Positions 14,596 to 22,593 of a stretch of DNA of 64,000 nucleotides are shown in pieces. Origin of the DNA: Infirmifilum sp. NZ (lineage in GTDB: Archaea; Thermoproteota; Thermoprotei; Thermofilales; Thermofilaceae). The notes under the pieces were generated by a model. It worked only from the letters and a program-made list of their open reading frames with translations. It searched no databases and had not been told where the DNA came from. The stretch spans positions 546,490 to 610,489 of the forward strand of contig NZ_CP094288.1 of the NCBI RefSeq assembly GCF_022693705.1. The letters run 5' to 3'. The stretch's first letter is position 1; each line of letters begins with the position of its first letter. The position numbers and the translations under genes were made by a program.

Positions 14596-16048
14596 TTTCT
14601 CCCTCCTCTACCCTTTCTACCTCCAGTATTTCCAGCCTGCTCTCCCACTCGTCGTAGTAGAGGTTTCTGTCATCGCACTCCACCTCCCCCTGCTGGTTGT
14701 CCACGGGGTCAGACCTGAAGTGCTTCTTCGGAGGGTAGAACTGCGTCGAGATGTCTGAGTTAGCCGCGAGCCTGAAGCCCTCGGTCGAGCCGAAGTAGAA
14801 CTCGGTGCGCCACTCCTCCCCCCTCCTCTTGTTCCCGAAGCTGGGATCCACGTAGACCCACCCGTAGGGCTCGAGGAACATCTGTGCCCAGTCGTGCATG
14901 CCGTGCCTGACGGGGTTCATGTACCACCCCGACTGCCAGCGGGCCGGGACTCCGGCGATCCTAGCCATCGTTATGAAGAGAAGGGCCTGCATCCCGCAGT
15001 CGCCGCGCAGGTTCCTGGCCACGTACTCGCTTATGTTGTCGTAGAGGGCGTAGTCCTGTGCGAAGGTGTACCTGACGTTGCTCGTTATCCACTCCCATAT
15101 CCTCTTCGCCCTCAGAAGCGGGTTCTTCTCGCCGCCCACGACCCTCTCAGTTAAGCGCACAAGGTAGTCCGTGAAGGCGATGTGCGGGGGCGTCTCCGCC
15201 GTGTATTTCTTAAACACGTCGCTTGACTCGTCGACCCAAGCCTCGCTCGAGTCCAGCCTAGCGCCGAAACCGTAGGAGACGTACTCGTACGTTAATGAGA
15301 CGCTTCCCTCGCCCTCGAGCTCGAAGTACGCCGTCCGCTGGGGGTGGTCTGGGGGAGCGAGAGCCTTCGGCTCAGGGTGCGATTGGAGGATCCTGAAGCC
15401 CCTGTTAATCCCCTCCTCCCTGGGGATCGGGACCCAGACCCTTACCTTCCCGCTGCACGGCTCACGGGGCGCAACCCTCAGCGTGAACCTGACCGTGTAC
15501 TTGAGGGGAAGGAGGTGGCCTGCCCTGCCCCCCGCGAGGGCCTCCGAGACCCTCATCGCCCTCCTTCTAAGGGACTCTCTAGCGATCTCCTCTAGCTCGC
15601 TTACCCTACGTCTCCTTCTCCCCTCAAGCTCGGGGCAAAGCCAGAACATGTTTGGGATGAAGCGCCGGAAGACCTTGACTTCGCCGTTGAGGGTGAGGCT
15701 GTCAACGCAACCCTTCGCGATGAGGGACTGGAATTCCTCGAGCGCGAGCGAGGGGAGTTCTTTCGAGGCGAGCTCGAAGGCCTCCTTAACGGAGTACGGG
15801 TACTCCCGCGCGAGCCTCCTGAGCCGCTCCAATTCGAATAAGAGCCTGAGCCGCTCCTCCCTCCTCTTCTCCTGTAGCAGGCTCTTGATCTCCTCAACCG
15901 CTCGAGCCACGTTGCCTGATTCCAAGAGAGAGTGAACGTGCTCTGGCAGCCTCACCCTCATGAAGTAGAGGACGTTGCTCCCTCCCTGCAGGTCCTCCAC
16001 GTCTCTAGATGTAGAGCTCTTGCTTTTTAATCTAGCCCTGAAAGGCAT
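14579..16048 (-). CDS. Transglutaminase-like cysteine protease-fold protein
   Basis: A 489-residue protein. The N-terminal third is highly charged and helical. A beta-rich region (about 185-285) precedes a transglutaminase/arylamine-acetyltransferase-like core with the catalytic triad Cys351 (GDCGMQALL), His385 (GMHDWAQMF) and Asp401 (YVDPSFG). Archaeal members are thought to be proteases or amide-bond enzymes. No signal peptide is evident. The start at 16048 suits a TATA-like box (GATATAAG) near 16068-16075; an internal ATG at 15961 is an alternative. It diverges from adk. Confidence 0.85.
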   Translation of the reverse strand: MPFRARLKSKSSTSRDVEDLQGGSNVLYFMRVRLPEHVHSLLESGNVARAVEEIKSLLQEKRREERLRLLFELERLRRLAREYPYSVKEAFELASKELPSLALEEFQSLIAKGCVDSLTLNGEVKVFRRFIPNMFWLCPELEGRRRRRVSELEEIARESLRRRAMRVSEALAGGRAGHLLPLKYTVRFTLRVAPREPCSGKVRVWVPIPREEGINRGFRILQSHPEPKALAPPDHPQRTAYFELEGEGSVSLTYEYVSYGFGARLDSSEAWVDESSDVFKKYTAETPPHIAFTDYLVRLTERVVGGEKNPLLRAKRIWEWITSNVRYTFAQDYALYDNISEYVARNLRGDCGMQALLFITMARIAGVPARWQSGWYMNPVRHGMHDWAQMFLEPYGWVYVDPSFGNKRRGEEWRTEFYFGSTEGFRLAANSDISTQFYPPKKHFRSDPVDNQQGEVECDDRNLYYDEWESRLEILEVERVEEGETTLSP

Positions 16049-16065
16049 CCAGCCTACCGAATCGC

Positions 16066-16106
16066 AACTTATATCTACTAGTTTCAGGTTGAGTAAGTAA
16101 AGGGTG
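16066..16106 (+). promoter_or_regulatory. Promoter and ribosome binding site of adk
   Basis: CTTATATC at about 16067-16074 is a TATA box placing transcription start near 16098. GGGTGG at 16102-16107 then lies four to five bases before the ATC at 16112, which positions that codon as the likely initiation site. Confidence 0.5.
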
Positions 16107-16111
16107 GAAAA

Positions 16112-16771
16112 ATCCGGCTAGCCCTTCTGGGCCCGCCCGGAGTCGGTAAAGGAACCTACGCGGCAATGCTCTCGCAGGCTTTTGGGATACCACATGTTTC
16201 CAGCGGTGAGCTACTCCGAAGGGAGGTAGCAAGCGGCACCGACTTAGGAAGACTGGTGTCCAAGTACATGGCTCAGGGTGAGCTCGTCCCAGACAGCCTC
16301 GTGAACAGGGTCTTGTTCGAGAGGCTTTCTAAGCCGGACTGCCGGCGCGGCTTTGTCCTCGACGGTTACCCGCGCACGCTGAGCCAGGCAGAGGCCCTGG
16401 AGGCTACGTTCCCCCTAGACCTGGCCATCCTCCTTACGGCGCCCCTGGAGGTCGTCGTCGAGCGTCTGGCTGGGAGGCTCTACTGCCCGGCTTGCGGGGA
16501 GGTGTACCATGAGAAGTGGAGGCCTCCCGCCAGGCCGGGGGTTTGCGACAAGTGCGGGCACGCGCTCATCAAGAGGGCTGATGACGCTCCAGAGGTGGTT
16601 GCGCGGAGGTACAGCGAGTACCTTTCCTCTTCGAAGGCTCTAGCGGAGTTCTACGAGAGAAGGGGGAAGCTCTTCGTCTTTGATGCAAGCGGGGATGCCC
16701 GGGTTCTCTGCCCGCGCTTGGTCGAGAAGATCGAGGAGTTGCTCCGGGGGAAGGAGGTGGTAAAGCTTTAA
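16112..16771 (+). CDS. adk: Adenylate kinase with zinc LID, apparent ATC start
   Basis: AMP + ATP to 2 ADP. The frame holds the complete P-loop GPPGVGKGTYA, then HVSSGELLRREV, DGYPRTLSQAEAL (AMP site), and a LID with four Cys (CPAC and CDKC, about 30 residues apart) of the zinc-binding type. The first in-frame ATG (16166) lies after the P-loop, so it cannot be the true start. No ATG, GTG or TTG occurs between the upstream in-frame TAA (16094) and the P-loop. ATC at 16112 gives a normal N-terminus (M-RLALLGPPG), is preceded by GGGTGG, and yields 219 residues, the usual size. Confidence 0.88.
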   Translation: MRLALLGPPGVGKGTYAAMLSQAFGIPHVSSGELLRREVASGTDLGRLVSKYMAQGELVPDSLVNRVLFERLSKPDCRRGFVLDGYPRTLSQAEALEATFPLDLAILLTAPLEVVVERLAGRLYCPACGEVYHEKWRPPARPGVCDKCGHALIKRADDAPEVVARRYSEYLSSSKALAEFYERRGKLFVFDASGDARVLCPRLVEKIEELLRGKEVVKL

Positions 16772-16798
16772 GGCCGTCTTCGCCTACTAGCAGTAGTG

Positions 16799-17302
16799 AT
16801 GGGTGGCGAGGCGAGGCTGGGCAGGTTCCAAGTTATGGCTCTGCTCCAGGCTGCCAGGTACTTCCTGCTAACCGGGGACAGGGAGAAGGCGTTCTCGTTC
16901 GGCCTCAACAGGGCTATATTCTACGCGTGGGCTAAGCGGCGGGGCGTGCCGGTGGCCGCTTCACGCGAGAGGGTCTCCAGGGGTGCCGAGGTAACACGCG
17001 AAGGAGGTAGGGGGGTCGTCTACGTGGGGGACGAGCAGGCCTTCGTCAGCGACAACGGGTGGTTCACGATGGGCGGTGAGGAGCAGAGGCCTGAGGACTT
17101 CGAGAGGGAGGTTGCCAGGAGGATAGAGGCTGTCATGCCTTTCGAGGAGGCGTGGAAGCTTGCACTGGACTACGTCTCGAGCTTTGACAGGAGGGTTCTC
17201 CTCTCGCAGAGGGAGTTCTACGAGAAGGTTTACTTGCCTGTTCGGGACTCATTCCCAAACATTAGCTTGAAGAAAGGAGGGGGGCAGACAACGCTCTTCT
17301 AG
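16799..17302 (+). CDS. Conserved-looking protein with PIP-box-like C-terminus
   Basis: A 167-residue soluble protein, helical at the start (LGRFQVMALLQAARYFL) and with mixed structure after that. It ends in GGGQTTLF, which resembles the short PCNA-interacting tails (Q-x-x-L/I...F) seen at the ends of archaeal replication and repair proteins. I do not recognise the family. It follows adk by about 25 bases on the same strand and may be co-transcribed. A GTG three bases upstream of the ATG is an alternative start. Confidence 0.65.
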   Translation: MGGEARLGRFQVMALLQAARYFLLTGDREKAFSFGLNRAIFYAWAKRRGVPVAASRERVSRGAEVTREGGRGVVYVGDEQAFVSDNGWFTMGGEEQRPEDFEREVARRIEAVMPFEEAWKLALDYVSSFDRRVLLSQREFYEKVYLPVRDSFPNISLKKGGGQTTLF

Positions 17303-17372
17303 GCTCAGACTCCGCCGTAAGCCTCACCGCTCGGCTCTAGCGAACCTCATCCTCCACTTTTATGGGTAGACG

Positions 17373-17867
17373 CTAGATTAAATGTATTTCCTCGTCGTCC
17401 TCATCCATTTTGAAGAGGTTGAGGAACGCCCCCCAGATGAGCAGGTTCTTTTCCGCTTCCTCGGATCTACCCGGGTAGTACTTCTCCACGATGCTCTTGA
17501 ACTCCTCAACGCTGATTTTCTTCTTGGTCTTCAAGATGGAGACGAGCTCGTGTAGTGGCTCGATTTTCGATACAGCGTTTTTTAAAAGGTACTTCAGGCT
17601 CTTCGGGTCGCTTTTGGCAACCTTTTTACCCAGATCGGTCAGCGAAAGGTTCCCCTTATCGGATTTGACAAGCCCTAAGGCCTCGGCAACGTCTATCGCT
17701 TTAGGCAGGATCTCCACGTTCTCGAAGACCGCGTCGCCCACGTACATGGAGTCTACGCTACCTCCTAGGCTGTTCAGCACCTCGACGAGCCCGAGGATGT
17801 GGTCAGGGGTCACGTCGACAGGCAGCAGGATTTTCTCCTGCCTGCTACGGCTAGGATCCTCGGACAC
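17373..17867 (-). CDS. AAA-associated domain protein of NitT/TauT-type ABC transporters
   Basis: A 164-residue soluble protein with a winged-helix-like core (VDVAEALGLVKSD, NLSLTDLGKKVA) and a helical tail. It looks like the C-terminal AAA-associated domain (PF09821 type) that is fused to nitrate/sulfonate-type ABC ATPases in many bacteria and free-standing in some archaea. It is divergent from the permease-ATPase operon starting 82 bases away, which supports the pairing. It is probably a regulatory subunit of that ATPase. The gene begins at GTG with a TATA box near 17890-17896. Confidence 0.75.
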   Translation of the reverse strand: MSEDPSRSRQEKILLPVDVTPDHILGLVEVLNSLGGSVDSMYVGDAVFENVEILPKAIDVAEALGLVKSDKGNLSLTDLGKKVAKSDPKSLKYLLKNAVSKIEPLHELVSILKTKKKISVEEFKSIVEKYYPGRSEEAEKNLLIWGAFLNLFKMDEDDEEIHLI

Positions 17868-17949
17868 CTACCTGAGTCACCCGCTATTACGATTTATTAT
17901 GAGCTACATTTTTTAAGTTTTCTATCTCTAAAACCCAAGGTAAAGAAGG

Positions 17950-19470
17950 GTGGGTGGCGTGCCCATATGGGTAGACCTGCTAGCCTCGGTTGCGGCAAGC
18001 CTGAGCAGGATGATTGCCGCTTACGTGGTCTCCGTCATACTAGCCCTAACCGTTGGAAGCTTGATGGCCAAGAACAGGACTGTTGAGAGAATCCTCCTAC
18101 CCGTCCTCGACGTCCTGCAGTCGATCCCCATCCTGGGCTTCTTCCCGGCTGCCCTCGTGTTCTTCGTAACATACCTTCCGGGTGGGATTGGAGTGGAGGC
18201 GGCCTCAGTCTTCTTAATAGTTACCAGCCTCGTGTGGAACATGATCTTCGGTGTCTACTCCTCTGTTAAATCCTTGGACCCTCAGTTCGAAGACATGGCC
18301 AAGGTTTACGGCTTCGGGCACGCCGCCCGCTTCTTCTACATATACACTCCGGCCTCTAGGAACTCCCTAGTGGCGAACAGCCTCGTCTCGTGGGCTGGGG
18401 GCTGGTTCTTCCTAACGTCCGCCGAGGTCATTTCCCTCGGAAGCGCAGAGTACCGGCTGAGGGGGTTGGGGAGCTTCATACTGGATAACTTCAACGCCGG
18501 TAACCTTATCGGGTTCTACCTCGGCGTTGCCGCGCTTTTAACAGTCATCGTAGCCACGTACATCCTGGTGTGGAACCCGGCGGCTTCGATCGTTCTGGGC
18601 AGAAGCCTCCCGGGAGTAGTTCGCTCCTACGAGGCCATTCACTTATTGGTCGCTTCACTGTGGAGCCGTCTAACCGAGGCTACGATACGTATTGAGAAGA
18701 GGTTTCTGGAGAGTAGGATTCTTTTAGCCTCCGCGAAGTGGCTCGCGCTGCTCGCCGTGGCATGCGTGCTTGTCCAAGCCCTGCTCGCGGCTTGGGGGCT
18801 GCTCTCAGGAAGCGTCTTCGCGAAAGTAGTCTCTGTTCTTGTTGAGCTCCCCTTAAGCCTGGCTCGCGTGGCTCTCGTTGTGGTGTTCTCCTTCGCCACG
18901 TCACTCCTAGTGGCCTACTTCTCGTACCGCTCACGCGTCTTCAGCGCGGCAATGACCCTTGGGGGAGAGCTCCTCGCGTCGATCCCCGCTATCGTGTGGT
19001 GGCCTCTCCTCGCGGGAATAGCCCTTGGAAGCAGATTGGGATCGTACGCTGTCTCCTTCATCGTTTTCCTCCAGGGGTCGTTCTGGTACCTCTACTTCAA
19101 CATCCTGGTTTACGGGCTGGGTAGCATCAGGAAGGATTTCGAGGAGCTTGCCAAAGTGTACCGCTTCGGCGCGCGGCACTTCTTCAGATACATCTTCGTC
19201 CCCTCCCTGCTACCCTCTGTTGCCGCAGGGGCGTTAAGCGCCTGGGGTGGCGCGTGGAATGCTAGCGTGGTAGCCGAGTACGTGGAGGTGGCGGGCAGGA
19301 CGATAGACCTGGGTGGAGTGGGCGCGCTGCTCAACCGGCTCACGGTCTCCGGCGACACGCTGGGTTTGACGCTCTCAGCGCTTATGCTTTCACTGGTCAT
19401 CGTAGCGGTTAATAAGACCCTTTGGTCTAGGTTCTTCAACTACATAGAGGGCAGGTACGCGGGTGAGTGA
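17950..19470 (+). CDS. ABC transporter permease, two domains fused (NitT/TauT type)
   Basis: A 506-residue inner-membrane protein holding two complete BPD-type permease domains in tandem. Each half has its own ATPase-docking EAA-like loop: FEDMAKVYGFGHAARFF near residue 115 and FEELAKVYRFGARHFF near residue 397, each followed by P-x-S-...-W-GG. One polypeptide therefore supplies the whole transmembrane pore. The start may be GTG 17950 or GTG 17959. The ATPase gene overlaps its end by eight bases. No substrate-binding protein gene is nearby, so the substrate (nitrate-, sulfonate- or bicarbonate-like in the family) is unknown. Confidence 0.88.
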   Translation: MGGVPIWVDLLASVAASLSRMIAAYVVSVILALTVGSLMAKNRTVERILLPVLDVLQSIPILGFFPAALVFFVTYLPGGIGVEAASVFLIVTSLVWNMIFGVYSSVKSLDPQFEDMAKVYGFGHAARFFYIYTPASRNSLVANSLVSWAGGWFFLTSAEVISLGSAEYRLRGLGSFILDNFNAGNLIGFYLGVAALLTVIVATYILVWNPAASIVLGRSLPGVVRSYEAIHLLVASLWSRLTEATIRIEKRFLESRILLASAKWLALLAVACVLVQALLAAWGLLSGSVFAKVVSVLVELPLSLARVALVVVFSFATSLLVAYFSYRSRVFSAAMTLGGELLASIPAIVWWPLLAGIALGSRLGSYAVSFIVFLQGSFWYLYFNILVYGLGSIRKDFEELAKVYRFGARHFFRYIFVPSLLPSVAAGALSAWGGAWNASVVAEYVEVAGRTIDLGGVGALLNRLTVSGDTLGLTLSALMLSLVIVAVNKTLWSRFFNYIEGRYAGE

Positions 19471-20233
19471 GATCATGAGCGTTACAGCTACTCACAAGGG
19501 AGGCATCCTGGCGCTGAGGAATATCGAGAAAACCTTCGCCGAGGACTCGAAGAAGCTAAAAGTGCTCGATGGCATCTCCCTGGAGATCGGCGAGGAGTTT
19601 GTCGCAATCCTGGGACCATCGGGTTGCGGTAAAACAACTCTCCTGAGGATCATCGCGGGGTTGGAGAAGCCTGACTCCGGGGTTGTGGAAGTTCAGCCTG
19701 CAGGCGCGAGGATAGGATTTATCTTCCAGTTCCCCACCTTGCTGCCGTGGATGACCGTTCTCGAGAACGTGGCGCTTCCACTGCACGTTAACGGGCTTTC
19801 GTGGAGCGAGGCTAAGGAAAAGGCCAGAAAATACCTCACGCTGGTCGGCCTGCAATCCTTCGAGGACTTTTACCCGAGGGAGCTGAGCGGCGGGATGAAG
19901 CAGAGGGTGAATGTTGCTAGAGCACTGGCGATCGAGCCTACGATCCTGCTTATGGACGAACCGTTCTCAGCGCTGGACCCGCTCACCGCCGAGACCCTCC
20001 GCTCGGAGATCCTCGACCTCTGGACGTGGGGCGTCACGACAGTCAGAACGATCATCATGGTGACCCACAGCGTAGATGAGGCGATATTCATGGCGGACAG
20101 GATCGTCGTCCTTACAGCTAGACCTGCTAGGGTGGCCGGGATAGTCAGCGTTGATATTCCAAGGCCTCGCGATCGCCGGTCGCAAGAGTTCCAGAAGCTT
20201 GAGGACAAGGTCTACGAGCTCATAAGCGCCTGA
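19463..20233 (+). CDS. ABC transporter ATPase (NitT/TauT type)
   Basis: A 256-residue nucleotide-binding subunit. Walker A is GPSGCGKTT, the Q-loop FQFPTLLPW, the signature LSGGMKQRV, Walker B ILLMDEPFSALD and the switch His VTHSVDEA. It lacks the C-terminal AAA-associated extension common in this family, and that domain is encoded separately at 17373-17867. It overlaps the permease gene by eight bases. GTG 19463 and ATG 19475 are both possible starts; GGTGA lies about eight bases before the ATG. Confidence 0.92.
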   Translation: MSEIMSVTATHKGGILALRNIEKTFAEDSKKLKVLDGISLEIGEEFVAILGPSGCGKTTLLRIIAGLEKPDSGVVEVQPAGARIGFIFQFPTLLPWMTVLENVALPLHVNGLSWSEAKEKARKYLTLVGLQSFEDFYPRELSGGMKQRVNVARALAIEPTILLMDEPFSALDPLTAETLRSEILDLWTWGVTTVRTIIMVTHSVDEAIFMADRIVVLTARPARVAGIVSVDIPRPRDRRSQEFQKLEDKVYELISA

Positions 20234-20414
20234 CATCCCCCGCCTTAAAAGGCGATGCTTTCAGCTGTAAACCACCTTCCTATACCTCCCTTAAAGCCCG
20301 TTCTACTCACGCACGAAAAACCGGGATGTGGGACCACCTCACTCGCCGGCTTCTCGTGTATCTTTGTCGGGCAAGGCGAGACGTTTTTAAAAAAACCTGG
20401 GTAGAGAAACGTTC
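20234..20414. other. Gene-free stretch with a short perfect palindrome
   Basis: It holds CGCCTTAAAAGGCG at about 20240-20253, immediately after the ATPase stop, which could form a hairpin or be a two-fold operator. A GTTTTTAAAAAAAC palindrome follows at about 20382-20395. I see no coding sequence or recognisable RNA. It may hold the end of the ABC operon transcript and that of the convergent cupin gene. Confidence 0.35.
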
Positions 20415-20792
20415 TCAAAAGCCATCTCCCGTTTCCCGGCAGGGGGAGAGAGGCTCGATCGAGAGGTACTCTGTTTGGATGTTCGCGGCCTCGATTACGA
20501 GAGCTCTTCCCGGCCTGTTTCCGGGCCTGTAGGCGTTGTGCCACTCCTCGACGACGTAAACCTTACCCTGTTCCATCCGCACCTCCTTCACTTCGAGGCC
20601 ATCTTCTGAGAGAACCAAGTTTATCTCCCCGTCGAGAAGTATGAAGAGCTCTGGTCGGTCGTGCTTTTCGAGGACGACGACCTCTTCCAGGGAGGCGTTT
20701 TCTGGAACGTATATCCCCGCTCTCCAGCACTCGTCATCGGTGAACACAATGCTCCATCGGCTTTGGTACTCGCGTGTATCTATGACTTTCAT
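20415..20792 (-). CDS. Small cupin-fold protein
   Basis: A 125-residue single cupin domain, read from the ATG at 20792 (MKVIDTREYQ), which avoids overlap with the upstream gene. The barrel strands are clear: VVVLEKHDRPELFILLDGEINLV is the first half and VEEWHNAYRPGNRPGRALVIEA the second. His and Glu residues in those stretches could bind a metal. Function is unknown; such proteins range from sugar isomerases to small-molecule sensors. It lies about 40 bases after the MoCF-like gene and may be in the same operon. Confidence 0.75.
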   Translation of the reverse strand: MKVIDTREYQSRWSIVFTDDECWRAGIYVPENASLEEVVVLEKHDRPELFILLDGEINLVLSEDGLEVKEVRMEQGKVYVVEEWHNAYRPGNRPGRALVIEAANIQTEYLSIEPLSPCRETGDGF

Positions 20793-20832
20793 CGCTTCAA
20801 TAAGAGGCGTATACCTTTGTAAAGCTTTGCGG

Positions 20833-21606
20833 CTAAAGCTCCTCGCCGCCGACCTCTGGGGCTTTTTCAACAAAAGATCTGCCCAGCTTCCCGGCGATCT
20901 CAGCGGCTTTGCTCTCGAGAGCGGTCATCCTGTCTGAGAGCTCCTCCGGCGTGGTGGCGTAGAGGGTGAAGACTACGGGGACGCCTTTACGCCCCATGAA
21001 CCTAGCGTCGAGCCTGATGAACGCGCCCTCCGCCTGGCTTGAAAGCTCCTGAACTAGCTTTTCAGCCTCCTCTATCGCCCCGTCGAAGCTGAGGGTGAAG
21101 GTCAGGGAGTACTTTTTGCCCGTTTTCTCCCGGAAGAAGTCCTGTATACCCATCTCAAAGCACTCAACGGCCTCCTCGAACCTAGGCGGAGTGGCTGCGA
21201 TGAACTTGTCATCCATCAGGCTGAACGCCACGAAGCCCGGTACCGGCCCCCTCTCGTTGGGGACTATGTAGCTGAACTCCGGGACTGTGGCCTTTTCCTC
21301 GAGATCCCCCGGGACGTTCACGCTGTCCGAGTAGTACATTCTGACCCTCTCAAGCGCTTCGCTGTTCACCTCGACGCCTAACCCCAGCGCCTCCGCTATT
21401 TTCTCGACGACTTCCCGGTAACCCGCTCCTCCGACGACTAGTAGCGCGTCGTTCTCGCTTAAAAAGGCACGGATTCTTCCCAGCTCCCCACTCTTCAACA
21501 CGTAGTGGCTGACCTCCACACCTATAGCTTTCAGGTAGCCCGTAAGCCACCTCAGGGCTGAAGCGGGGTTTGAAACGTTCTCCAGAAGCACTAGACCCAC
21601 CTTCAA
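20833..21606 (-). CDS. MoCF/CinA-like domain protein
   Basis: A 257-residue protein. Its N-terminal half looks like a degenerate molybdopterin-binding (MoaB/Mog/CinA) domain: DALLVVGGAGYREVVEKIAEALG takes the place of the usual Gly-Gly-x-Gly loop. Further on, ATVPEFSYIVPNERGPVPGF matches the Pro-Glu...Asn-x-x-Gly-x-x-Pro-Gly-Phe pattern of CinA proteins. The C-terminal half is alpha/beta, as in archaeal CinA-like proteins. The loop lacks the acidic residue that follows in active enzymes, so activity is uncertain. It lies 12 bases after the DNPH1-like gene. Confidence 0.6.
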   Translation of the reverse strand: MKVGLVLLENVSNPASALRWLTGYLKAIGVEVSHYVLKSGELGRIRAFLSENDALLVVGGAGYREVVEKIAEALGLGVEVNSEALERVRMYYSDSVNVPGDLEEKATVPEFSYIVPNERGPVPGFVAFSLMDDKFIAATPPRFEEAVECFEMGIQDFFREKTGKKYSLTFTLSFDGAIEEAEKLVQELSSQAEGAFIRLDARFMGRKGVPVVFTLYATTPEELSDRMTALESKAAEIAGKLGRSFVEKAPEVGGEEL

Positions 21607-21618
21607 GGCTCAGCACCT

Positions 21619-22038
21619 CTACGCAATGCCTTCAGCTACCAGCCTCTCTAAGGCTTCCCGGGGGTGCTCGTACTCCAAGAGGCGGAAGTTCTCCCACGTG
21701 ATGCCACGTATAAGAGACGACAGGCTATCCGCCCTCTCGCGCTTCACAAGCGCAACAGTCTTCTTCCCCTTTAGCAGCGCGTAAGCTATCTCGAACCCAA
21801 CGCCTAGGCTGGGATAAGAGACCTCCGCGATTAAGAGATCCGAGTCGTCAAGCAGCTTCACGTCCCTCTTGAAAACCTCCTCGTGCGTGAGCCCCTTGTC
21901 CGTGTCGAGCATCTCATCTGCGACGTGTTTAGTCAGGACGGTGTGCCCTCTAGCTTCCAGGAGCTCGATAAGCTCCCGAACCTCCTTCAGCGCCCCCCTC
22001 ACTCCTCTCATGGGAGCTGCGAAGTAGATTTTTGCCAT
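21619..22038 (-). CDS. Nucleoside 2-deoxyribosyltransferase / DNPH1-like hydrolase
   Basis: A 139-residue enzyme of the NDT superfamily. The N-terminal IYFAAPMRG matches the nucleotide-binding start of DNPH1 (Rcl), and DDSDLLIAEVSYPSLGVGFEIAYAL carries the catalytic Glu region. Members split or exchange the glycosidic bond of deoxynucleoside monophosphates and may sanitise the nucleotide pool. I choose the ATG at 22038 (MAKIYF) over an upstream start at 22053. Either way it overlaps the end of the Lrp gene, so the two are co-transcribed. Confidence 0.85.
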   Translation of the reverse strand: MAKIYFAAPMRGVRGALKEVRELIELLEARGHTVLTKHVADEMLDTDKGLTHEEVFKRDVKLLDDSDLLIAEVSYPSLGVGFEIAYALLKGKKTVALVKRERADSLSSLIRGITWENFRLLEYEHPREALERLVAEGIA

Positions 22039-22514
22039 TCCCCGGCACCCCACTTGTAGCTCACAGGGAGCTTTGTGGTCTCCTTCACGCTCTCAAGGAC
22101 AACAGAGGTATATGTCTTTTCCACGCCCTCCACATTTCTCAGCTTACTCACAACGAAGTCCCCCAGCTCGTCCACGCTTTCAACCCTGACTTTCACAAGT
22201 ATGTCCCACTCACCCGTGATTATGTGAACTTCCTGCACCTCGGGAAACCTTGAAATCACCTCCGCAACCTTCCTCTGGTCGATCCCCTGCGTCCTAGCGA
22301 AGCTTACGAATATGAAGGCGACAGTCGGGAAGCCGAGCTTCTTCGGGTCTAAGACAGCCCGGTAGGCTTTTATGTAACCCTCTTTCTCGAGCCTCTTCAG
22401 CCGGGCGTGTACGGTGGTTATAGGGGATCCTATCTTCTTGCTCAGCTCCTTTATCGTGAGCCTGGCGTTTTCCTGAAGAGCTTCCAGGATCGCGATGTCC
22501 TTGTCGTCGAGCAT
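22008..22514 (-). CDS. Lrp/AsnC-family transcriptional regulator
   Basis: A 168-residue regulator. The N-terminal helix-turn-helix (DKDIAILEALQENARLTI, PITTVHARLKRLEKEGYI) is followed by the RAM ligand domain (VAFIFVSFARTQ, VQEVHIITGEWDILVKV, GVEKTYTSVVL). These proteins form octamers or dimers and respond to amino acids. It heads an operon-like run including the DNPH1-like, MoCF-like and perhaps cupin genes. A TATA box (CATATATTTT) near 22540-22549 drives it. The target genes are unknown. Confidence 0.92.
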   Translation of the reverse strand: MLDDKDIAILEALQENARLTIKELSKKIGSPITTVHARLKRLEKEGYIKAYRAVLDPKKLGFPTVAFIFVSFARTQGIDQRKVAEVISRFPEVQEVHIITGEWDILVKVRVESVDELGDFVVSKLRNVEGVEKTYTSVVLESVKETTKLPVSYKWGAGEWQKSTSQLP

Positions 22515-22593
22515 CTTTTTCGGCTTGTAGGAGGGGCTGTGTAAAATATATGTTTCGATTCTCTAGGTTTTAGAAAACTTTTTCAGAGAATTT

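Noticed and set aside
16166-16771. Adenylate kinase starting at the first ATG
   Set aside because: This would remove the P-loop, which is encoded in frame directly upstream.
20234-20414. IS200/IS605 element end
   Set aside because: The hairpin-like sequence recalls such ends, but there is no transposase, OrfB or second end.
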